Shown: in pieces, positions 14,236 through 19,623 of the stretch
How the letters are laid out: every line of letters begins with the position of its first letter
How positions within the stretch are numbered: position 1 is the first letter of the stretch
NCBI GenBank assembly: GCA_900769995.1
Contig: CAAGIT010000146.1
Location: 1 to 19,623, forward strand
Length of the DNA stretch: 19,623 bases
Reading direction: 5' to 3'
Source of the DNA: an uncultured Oscillospiraceae bacterium
Lineage (GTDB): Bacteria; Bacillota; Clostridia; Oscillospirales; Oscillospiraceae
Program-made: the position numbers and the translations under genes
The notes under the pieces: generated by a model
Database searches by the model: none
Seen by the model: only the letters and a program-made list of their open reading frames with translations
Told to the model about the DNA's origin: nothing

Positions 14236-14345
14236 GGAATCTCTGAACAAATCAGCTTCGGCGCTCAGCGGATCTTTTGCCCCAACTTTTCGGTTTGGAA
14301 CAAAATCTCTCGCTGACCGCTCTTGCGGATTGATTCAGAGCTTCC
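14236..14345 (+). repeat. Palindromic intergenic repeat, copy 3, inside the polyamine operon
   Basis: This 110-bp copy has termini GGAATCTCTGAACAAAT (14236-14252) and the complement of GGAAGCTCTGAATCAAT (14329-14345). It lacks about 45 bp of the central hairpin found in copies 1 and 2. It almost fills the 129-bp gap between speB and the dehydrogenase gene and supplies the speB stop codon. In the operon mRNA it would fold into a long hairpin. Confidence 0.88.
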
Positions 14346-15198
14346 TTAGAATTGCGATCAGCAGTTCCCGCAGCACTTTGCAGGCGGTTGCTGTAGATAC
14401 ACCGGTGGTGTCCAGCATGGGAGCCAGCTCGTTCACATCCGCGCCGACGATGCGGCACCGGGAGACTTCCTGCATGGCTTCCAGAAGCTGTAGAAAGGTA
14501 ATGCCGCCGGCCTCGGGAGTTCCCGTTCCCGGAAACACAGAAGGGTCGAGACAATCAAGGTCGATGGTGAAGTACACAGGGATATCGGACGCTTTCAGAG
14601 CGGCAACACAATCGGACAGGCCATCCAGTGTCAGGGGGTGCATATCCGTGTGCTCTTTCGCAAATTGAAATTCCTTCCGCTCCCCGCTGCGGATGCAGAA
14701 CTGGTGGATCCGCCCGTCACCGATGAGGTCGTGGCACCGGCGCAGCACACAGGCGTGGCTCAGCTTTGCACCCAAGTAGTCATCCCGCAGATCCGCATGG
14801 GCATCGAAATGGATGATGTGGACATCAGGATACCGATTCAGGACCGCTCGGAAAGCGCCCAGCGTCACCAGATGCTCACCGCCCAGCAGCAGAGGAAGCT
14901 TCCCATCCGCAACAATGGTTTCCGTTCGCTTTTCGATGTCCGATAGAGCTGCTTCCGTGCTGCCGAAGCACAGCTCCAGATCGCCGCTGTCAAACACCGC
15001 GTAGTCCGTCAGGTCGGCATCCTGATAGGGGCTATAGGTTTCCAGTCCGAAGCTCTCATGCCGCATGGCGGCGGGGCCGAACCGTGCGCCCGGACGGAAG
15101 GAGGTCGTGGAATCAAAGGGCGCGCCAAAGAGGACGATTTTTGCATCCGCGTAGGAAGCGTCGCAGCCGATAAAGGTTTCGATATTGGGCATCAGCAT
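14335..15198 (-). CDS. speB: Agmatinase-family ureohydrolase SpeB
   Basis: A manganese enzyme of the arginase/agmatinase family, expected to hydrolyse agmatine to putrescine and urea, or in the alternative route an aminopropylated agmatine to spermidine. The 287-residue protein shows the metal-binding motifs GGEHLVTLG, DAHADLRDDY and TIDLDCLDPSVFPGTGTPE. The start codon shares its A with the speE stop (TAATG), and GGAGG lies about 10 nt upstream. The last two codons (Lys-Leu) and the TGA are contributed by repeat copy 3, so the native C-terminus was probably altered slightly by insertion of the repeat. Confidence 0.95.
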   Translation of the reverse strand: MLMPNIETFIGCDASYADAKIVLFGAPFDSTTSFRPGARFGPAAMRHESFGLETYSPYQDADLTDYAVFDSGDLELCFGSTEAALSDIEKRTETIVADGKLPLLLGGEHLVTLGAFRAVLNRYPDVHIIHFDAHADLRDDYLGAKLSHACVLRRCHDLIGDGRIHQFCIRSGERKEFQFAKEHTDMHPLTLDGLSDCVAALKASDIPVYFTIDLDCLDPSVFPGTGTPEAGGITFLQLLEAMQEVSRCRIVGADVNELAPMLDTTGVSTATACKVLRELLIAILRKL

Positions 15199-16052
15199 TA
15201 TTTTTCCACCTCCAAAAGCATTTCTTCCAAAAACGCCGGCAGTGCGAAGGCTCCGATGTGCAGCCGGGTGGTATAGTACCGGGTACGCAGATTCAGTCTG
15301 TTCCAGCTTTCCATGTCCATGTCATTGGTGGGGTGGTATTTCTTGCTGGCAAAGCCGAAGAGCCAGTAGCCCGCGGCGTAGGTGGGGATATGGGCCTGAT
15401 AGACCTTGCTGATGGGGAAGGTGTCCACGATGCGCTTGTGGCTGCGCTTCATGGCCTCGGCATCGTGGGTGTAGAAGGGACTGCCCTGCTGATTGACCAT
15501 GATGCCGTCCTCTTTCAGAGCATTGTAGCAGCAGCCGTAGAACTCCTTGGTGAACAGCCCCTCCGAGGGGCCGAAGGGATCGGTAGAGTCTACAATGATC
15601 AGGTCATACTCCCCTTCGCACCGGCGGATGAACCGCAGCGCGTTTTCAAAATAGATATGCACTCTCCGGTCGTCCATCCGGCAGGCGTTTCCGGGCAGGA
15701 ATTCCCGACAGGCCTCCACCACCTGGGGATCCATTTCCACCAGATCGATCCGCTTCACCCGGTCGTACCGGGTCAGCTCGCGCACCACGCCGCCGTCACC
15801 GGCGCCGATCACCAGAATATCAGTAATGCCGGGATGCACCGCCATGGGTACGTGGGTGATCATTTCGTCATAGATGAATTCATCCCGTTCCGTAAGCTGG
15901 ACGTTTCCGTCCAGGGTCAGCACACGTCCGTATTCCGGCGTTTCAAAAATGTCGATCTGCTGGTAGCTGCTTTTTTTCGCGTACAGATGGCGGGTCACCC
16001 GGATGGAATGCTTCACATCCGGGGTATGAAATTCGCTGAACCACATTTCCAT
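15198..16052 (-). CDS. speE: Spermidine synthase family aminopropyltransferase SpeE
   Basis: SpeE transfers the aminopropyl group of decarboxylated SAM to putrescine or a related amine. The 284-residue protein has the N-terminal beta domain (YQQIDIFETPEYGRVLTLDG, then NVQLTERDEFIYDEM), the SAM-binding GAGDGGVVREL and the catalytic region IIVDSTDPFGPSEGLF. The Asp of DSTDP is intact. No SAM decarboxylase (speD) gene is in the window, although its product would be needed. GAGGAGG precedes the ATG, and the gene begins 13 bp after speA. Confidence 0.95.
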   Translation of the reverse strand: MEMWFSEFHTPDVKHSIRVTRHLYAKKSSYQQIDIFETPEYGRVLTLDGNVQLTERDEFIYDEMITHVPMAVHPGITDILVIGAGDGGVVRELTRYDRVKRIDLVEMDPQVVEACREFLPGNACRMDDRRVHIYFENALRFIRRCEGEYDLIIVDSTDPFGPSEGLFTKEFYGCCYNALKEDGIMVNQQGSPFYTHDAEAMKRSHKRIVDTFPISKVYQAHIPTYAAGYWLFGFASKKYHPTNDMDMESWNRLNLRTRYYTTRLHIGAFALPAFLEEMLLEVEK

Positions 16053-16065
16053 GGATGTTTCCTCC

Positions 16066-17520
16066 TCACTTCAGAACGTTCAGCCGCAGAATATCCGGGT
16101 CTTCCGGACCGGTCATGCTGCAGCCCTTGGCCTTGGCATACGCGATGTAATCGAGGATCTCCCGGGTGATTCGCTCGCCGGGAGCCAGGATCGGGATTCC
16201 GGGGGGATAGCACATGACGAACTCACTGCACACATGGCCCTCACTCTCTGCCAAGGGCAGGCTCACCTTCTCGGCGTAGAATGCCTCCTGCGGAGAGGCT
16301 ACAACAATGGGGTCAATGTACTCCTGCTTGAGAAGGTTCGCACCATCCCGGTGGTTTCTGCGCTTAATCTCCGCCAAGGCGCTTACCAACCGCTCCAACT
16401 CCTGAGAACGGTCACCAATGGAGAGGTAAGCCAAAATGTTGCCAATGTCACCGAACTCGATCTGAATGTCGTATTCATCCCGAAGAATGTCGTAGACCTC
16501 GATACCCGCAAGGCCGATGCCCCGGGTGTTGACGCTGAGCTTGGTGGCGTCAAAATCGAAGACGGAATTGCCGTTACGCAGCTCCTTGCCGAAGGCGTAG
16601 TAGCCGCCGATGGCGTTGATCTCCTCCCGGGCGTACTCAGCCATGTCCTCCACCTTGTGGAACACCTGCCGGCCTCTCAATGCCAGATTTCGGCGGGAGA
16701 TATCCAGACTGCTCATAAGCAGATAACTGCCGGAGGTGGTCTGGGTCAGGTTGATGATCTGGCGCACATAGCCGGGGTGCACACCAGGGCCAATCAGCAG
16801 CAGACTGGATTGGGTAAGACTGCCACCGCTTTTGTGCATGGAAACCGCCGCCATATCCGCTCCTGCTTCCATCGCGGAAACAGGCAGGCCGTTGCCAAAA
16901 TAAAAGTGCGTGCCGTGGGCTTCATCCGCGAGGCACAGCATTCCGGCCTTGTGAGCCATACGGACGATCGCCCGCAGATCGGAGCAGATGCCGTAGTAGG
17001 TGGGATTGTTCACCAACACCGCCGCTGCCTTTGGGTGTTCCTGAATGGCCTTCTGAACAGATTCCCGGGTCATGCCCAGGGAAATACCCAGCCGCTGATC
17101 CACTTCGGGATTGACATAGACCGGAACCGCACCGCAGAGCACCAACGCATTGATGACGCTGCGGTGGACATTTCTGGGAAGAATGATCTCATCTCCCCGT
17201 TTGCAGGCTGTCAGTACCATACTCTGCACGCTGCTGGTAGTGCCACCCACCATCAGGAAAGCGTGGGCCGCACTGAATGCGTCTGCTGCCAATTCTTCAG
17301 CTTCCCGGATCACGGAAACCGGATGACACAGGTTGTCCAGCGGCTTCATGCTGTTGACATCCACATCCATGCACTGCTGACCAAGAAAGGCGGTCAGCTC
17401 CGGGTTGCCCCGGCCATGCTTGTGGCCGGGAACATCAAAGGGTACCACACGCATTTTCCGGAATCGTTCCAGGGCTTCATAAATCGGTGCCCGACTCTGA
17501 TCCAGTCGCATCTTCTTCAC
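16066..17520 (-). CDS. speA: Arginine decarboxylase, Orn/Lys/Arg decarboxylase Fold I type
   Basis: This PLP enzyme is expected to convert arginine to agmatine as the first step of the operon. The 484-residue protein is the short type without the wing domain. It shows DVPGHKHGRG, GGTTSSVQS, LADEAHGTHFYFG with the PLP-contacting Asp199, and the PLP lysine Lys230 in SMHKSGGSLTQSS. Arginine rather than lysine or ornithine as substrate is inferred from the adjoining agmatinase gene. The start is GTG at 17520 with AAGGAG 6 nt upstream (17527-17532). A longer in-frame reading would cross the terminator hairpin and is rejected. Expression is likely controlled by the structured leader at 17521-17920. 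Confidence 0.95.
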   Translation of the reverse strand: MKKMRLDQSRAPIYEALERFRKMRVVPFDVPGHKHGRGNPELTAFLGQQCMDVDVNSMKPLDNLCHPVSVIREAEELAADAFSAAHAFLMVGGTTSSVQSMVLTACKRGDEIILPRNVHRSVINALVLCGAVPVYVNPEVDQRLGISLGMTRESVQKAIQEHPKAAAVLVNNPTYYGICSDLRAIVRMAHKAGMLCLADEAHGTHFYFGNGLPVSAMEAGADMAAVSMHKSGGSLTQSSLLLIGPGVHPGYVRQIINLTQTTSGSYLLMSSLDISRRNLALRGRQVFHKVEDMAEYAREEINAIGGYYAFGKELRNGNSVFDFDATKLSVNTRGIGLAGIEVYDILRDEYDIQIEFGDIGNILAYLSIGDRSQELERLVSALAEIKRRNHRDGANLLKQEYIDPIVVASPQEAFYAEKVSLPLAESEGHVCSEFVMCYPPGIPILAPGERITREILDYIAYAKAKGCSMTGPEDPDILRLNVLK

Positions 17521-17920
17521 GCAAATCTCCTTCTTTCTCTGAGAATAAAAAACGCAGGTATGCGCCCAAAGCACATACCTGCATAGTCCAAATCTCAGGA
17601 AAGGATACAAAGCATCCAGAGAGGATGCCGGCAGTACCCCGGCAGAGTGAACGGATTGAGAGAGTCTATATAGCAATCATACTTTTACTACTCTTATTGA
17701 CCGTTTCGCAAGTGTGTGCTCTTAACACGGATCCCAGGAGGAATCCACTTGGGAAATTGCGCTCCTAACGCAATCAATGAGATACAGCGAAAGCTGCGTT
17801 GCGAGTTCATACCCCGCATCGGCTATTGACCCGGCTGTCCGTTCGGCCTTACTTCCCGAAAGAGGAAGGGTCTGTTTCTTATGCGAAACGACTTTTTTCG
17901 TTCCACATTCCTTATGGGGT
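17521..17920 (-). ncRNA. Structured leader RNA of the polyamine operon, candidate riboswitch or attenuator
   Basis: About 395 nt lie between the promoter and speA. Stems found by eye (minus strand) include an 11-bp hairpin at 17881-17908, a CUUCC/GGAAG hairpin at 17852-17868 closed by GACCC/GGGUC (17872-17868, 17832-17828), an AUUGCG/CGCAAU hairpin at 17756-17774, a CAAGUG/CACUUG stem at 17709-17751, AACGG/CCGUU plus AGAGU/ACUCU at 17650-17705, and two adjacent hairpins at 17627-17643 and 17612-17628 that share 2 nt. The series ends in the terminator at 17547-17582. An alternative pairing (AACGCA 17795-17800 with UGCGUU 17767-17772) competes with the 17756-17774 hairpin. No signature of T-box, lysine, SAM, cobalamin, glycine, purine or cyclic-di-GMP leaders is visible. 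Confidence 0.7.
17547..17582 (-). terminator. Intrinsic terminator at the end of the speA leader
   Basis: A 12-bp helix, GCAGGUAUGUGC (17571-17582) with GCGCAUACCUGC (17554-17565), has one G-U pair and a 5-nt loop and is followed by GUUUUUUAUU. It ends only about 15 nt before the speA ribosome binding site, so the operon can be expressed only by readthrough. CUGAGA (17593-17598) and UCUCAG (17539-17544) can pair around it. Confidence 0.92.
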
Positions 17921-17922
17921 GA

Positions 17923-17951
17923 ATTATAACGATTGTGCTCTGATTTGTCAA
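17923..17951 (-). promoter_or_regulatory. Perfect consensus sigma-A promoter of the polyamine operon
   Basis: TTGACA (17946-17951) and TATAAT (17923-17928) on the minus strand are separated by exactly 17 bp, a 12 of 12 match. Transcription should start near 17915-17920. Such a strong promoter fits control by premature termination rather than by initiation. Confidence 0.93.
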
Positions 17952-18004
17952 GAAGGTTTTCCTTAAGAATGAAGGTTTCCGCAATTTATCACAGGTATCA
18001 CAAG

Positions 18005-18313
18005 CTACACATCAAAAAATAACACAATTTCCTTCGGCAGTTTTTCATTCCGACAATTCAGGAGATAGGAGATCGCATACTTGGCAAAGGGCTGTGATAT
18101 CATTTTGTCCCAGTCCGCAAGCCGGATGATCTCTGCCGTTTTTCTCTCAAAGTCAAACTGAATCTCGCCCCATTCGCCGTCGCTGTCTGCCTGATACAGG
18201 TAGGTTGCGGCGGCGATTTTTTGTTCCCCCACTACTCCGGATTGGTATGCACATTGACCAAAGTCCAACAAGGAGCGCAGTGATTTTGACTGGGCTGCTG
18301 AGTTCAATTTCAA
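18005..18313 (-). CDS. Small hypothetical protein, probably 5'-truncated
   Basis: About 100 residues, acidic in the middle (YQADSDGEWGEIQFDFERKT, then AEIIRLADWDK) and ending PKEIVLFFDV. I do not recognise the family. No ATG exists in frame; the only possible start is a TTG at 18313 without a ribosome binding site, and the frame stays open to a stop about 30 nt further upstream. This suggests that the 5' end is missing. It lies downstream of the XRE regulator gene on the same strand and may belong to the same mobile element. Confidence 0.45.
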   Translation of the reverse strand: MKLNSAAQSKSLRSLLDFGQCAYQSGVVGEQKIAAATYLYQADSDGEWGEIQFDFERKTAEIIRLADWDKMISQPFAKYAISYLLNCRNEKLPKEIVLFFDV

Positions 18314-18461
18314 AAAGCAAGGCAGTCGTGAAACGACACCCCATCACAGTTCTAACGTTGGATTTCTATTTTGTCCCGGATGGATTTTTGAGCTGTCCCG
18401 GGATTGGAGTGATTTTTTCGTTTTATGACATGACCATAGCAGAGGGCAAAGGCAACCCGAA

Positions 18462-19313
18462 TTACTTCCGCTTTTTTCGATTCCCTTTCCCATGCACCTG
18501 ATACGGGGCAGTTTTCCCACGCTGATTATTGGGGCTTTTCAGGTGTTCGGACTTCTTCAGAATATTGATTTGTGTTACAAATTCCTCAGGGGTCAGTTTG
18601 TCGTAGTCAATGCCAAGAGTCGCCAAAAACAAACGGGCTTTCTTTTCTTCCTCGGTGCCCTCGTAGTGCATAGCGGTCTCCATCTGCTTTTGAATTTCGG
18701 CAACAGGAGAAGCGGTGTCGGCAGTGGTGGTATCCTTCCTATGGGCTTCCCGAATGTCCTGCATAATACCGTCAATGTCCTTGTGAACCACATGGGCAAA
18801 GTAGTTTTCCTCGCTGACCTGCGCCAGCTCCAGGGTACGCACATACAGATCATTCTCGCCGGGATTATGCTTTTCCATGATTTGCTTTCGGTTGGCTTCC
18901 AGAACGGCATTCATGTCATTGATCCGCATATCGGCAACGCGATCCACAAAAATCTCAATGTCCACCAGAAAGCGCTGGAAGTCCTTGTGCAGAGCCAGCT
19001 CAGAGAGCAGCCGGTTGTTGAGCTTTCCACTTTTCAGAAGATCAATCATTTCATCACCCAGATGCAGATCGTGCAGGTCTGTGTTTGGGTGATTTTTTGT
19101 TTCCGTCAGCCCCAGCAGATAGTCCGTGGACACACCGTAGTATTTTGCCAGCGTGACGATACTGAATGGGCTGATGTCCTTGAAGTCATCGGATTCATAC
19201 TTGCCCAGTGCGGATTTGGAAATGCCGGTTTCCTCCGCAAGCTGCTCCAAAGTCAGGTGCCGCTCCACCCGCAGATCTTTCAGTTTTTCCTGTATGGTCA
19301 GTTTTGTGTTCAT
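18462..19313 (-). CDS. XRE-family transcriptional regulator of a probable mobile element
   Basis: The 283-residue protein has an N-terminal Cro/CI-type helix-turn-helix at about residues 8-62 (KLKDLRVERHLTLEQLAEET, then GISKSALGKYES). It is followed by YYGVSTDYLLGLTETKNHPN, typical of Firmicutes repressors. A long, mostly helical C-terminal region ends in a basic tail (GKGNRKKRK). The ATG at 19313 has GGAG about 11 nt upstream; a TTG start five codons earlier overlaps that site. An extended -10 promoter and a dyad at 19343-19369 suggest autoregulation. Proteins of this layout are common in integrative elements of gut Firmicutes; the element assignment is inference. Confidence 0.85.
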   Translation of the reverse strand: MNTKLTIQEKLKDLRVERHLTLEQLAEETGISKSALGKYESDDFKDISPFSIVTLAKYYGVSTDYLLGLTETKNHPNTDLHDLHLGDEMIDLLKSGKLNNRLLSELALHKDFQRFLVDIEIFVDRVADMRINDMNAVLEANRKQIMEKHNPGENDLYVRTLELAQVSEENYFAHVVHKDIDGIMQDIREAHRKDTTTADTASPVAEIQKQMETAMHYEGTEEEKKARLFLATLGIDYDKLTPEEFVTQINILKKSEHLKSPNNQRGKTAPYQVHGKGNRKKRK

Positions 19314-19342
19314 AAAAGCAGTCTCCAAAACAGTTTTCTTCC

Positions 19343-19369
19343 ATTATATCACGGCTGTCTATAACCGTG
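19343..19369 (-). promoter_or_regulatory. Promoter and candidate operator of the XRE regulator gene
   Basis: On the minus strand TGATATAAT gives an extended -10 with perfect TATAAT at 19343-19348. Immediately upstream a dyad, CACGG (19350-19354) and CCGTG (19365-19369), occupies the spacer where a repressor would block RNA polymerase. No clear -35 is visible. Confidence 0.55.
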
Positions 19370-19511
19370 GAAATATTGAATTTCGTGGGTCTTTTCCATC
19401 CTTTTGGATATCCGGGAAAGGCCCTTTTTATGTTGTAGAATACGGACAGATTTGCTTGCCCGAATGCAATAAAAACCGCATTTGGGACTTCGGGTGAACC
19501 TTGACAACTGA

Positions 19512-19623
19512 ATGACCGTCCGAAAGGGATATGTCCTCCGGGGAAGCATCGCGGTGAAGATAGAGCGTGCCAAGGGGGAGAATACGCCGGGTGAAACGCC
19601 GGGCAGGAACTGGTTCGGGCAGA
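19512..19623 (+). CDS. Start of an unidentified plus-strand open frame, cut by the window edge
   Basis: An ATG directly after an in-frame TGA opens a frame without stops for 37 codons to the edge, reading MTVRKGYVLRGSIAVKIERA and continuing KGENTPGETPGRNWFGQ. There is no good ribosome binding site; GGGTGA lies about 14 nt upstream. It could be a mobile-element gene transcribed away from the XRE regulator, or a structured non-coding region that happens to stay open. No family is recognised. Confidence 0.3.
   Translation, partial: MTVRKGYVLRGSIAVKIERAKGENTPGETPGRNWFGQ

Noticed and set aside
17521..17676. 52-codon N-terminal extension of SpeA
   Set aside because: It reads through the terminator hairpin and its U-tract; GTG at 17520 has a well-spaced AAGGAG.
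17521..17920. Leader as a T-box, lysine or SAM riboswitch, 6S RNA, RNase P RNA, SRP RNA or tmRNA
   Set aside because: The hallmark sequences (TGGnACCGCG, SAM and lysine core motifs, RNase P P4, the SRP GGAAG-type domain IV loop, a tmRNA tag with CCA end) were looked for and not found.
19500..19623. 5' end of a group II intron at the right edge
   Set aside because: The typical GUGCG(A/C) boundary and following domain I motifs are not present in the visible part.
1..19623. CRISPR array, tRNA or rRNA genes
   Set aside because: No regularly spaced direct repeats, no cloverleaf-like sequences and no rRNA signature sequences were seen on either strand.

Overview
The window looks like chromosomal DNA from a spore-forming member of the class Clostridia, probably a gut Oscillospiraceae/Ruminococcaceae-type bacterium. 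Support comes from a full-length Spo0A, Firmicutes-type parS sites (TGTTTCACGTGAAACA), a Gram-positive-type LexA box, consensus sigma-A promoters and strong Shine-Dalgarno sequences. The genus is not resolvable from the sequence alone. Almost every gene lies on the minus strand; the main exception is an RlmD-type rRNA methyltransferase.

Layout. Positions 1-240 hold the start of a secreted protein that runs off the left edge. Positions 500-5900 hold a housekeeping block read leftwards: parA, parB, a membrane-anchored coiled-coil protein with four 14-residue repeats, serS, mscL and spo0A. Next come lexA with its own LexA box (5942-6587), a PflX-type radical SAM gene (6586-7467) and the plus-strand rlmD gene (7728-9077). 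Two perfect parS sites, one between lexA and parA and one at the start of rlmD, bracket lexA and the radical SAM gene. Positions 9078-9400 hold gene-start remnants and a strong terminator. A visibly more AT-rich biotin module follows (9373-11429: bioY, a DUF1284 gene, birA), with a BirA box inside a 52-bp near-perfect dyad.

Positions 11527-17930 are a polyamine operon read leftwards: speA (arginine decarboxylase), speE (spermidine synthase family), speB (agmatinase family), a carboxy(nor)spermidine dehydrogenase gene and a carboxy(nor)spermidine decarboxylase gene. It ends in a decayed aspartokinase gene, which once could have fed aspartate semialdehyde to the dehydrogenase. The operon starts at a perfect sigma-A promoter followed by a highly structured leader of about 395 nt. 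That leader ends in an intrinsic terminator directly upstream of the speA ribosome binding site, so it is a strong candidate for an attenuator or riboswitch. I could not match it to a known class. The right end (18005-19623) looks like part of a mobile element: a small unrecognised gene, an XRE-family regulator with a probable operator, and the start of a plus-strand open frame.

An imperfect palindromic repeat with 17-bp terminal inverted repeats occurs three times (550-699, 7529-7688, 14236-14345). The third copy lies inside the polyamine operon and supplies the stop codon and last codons of speB.
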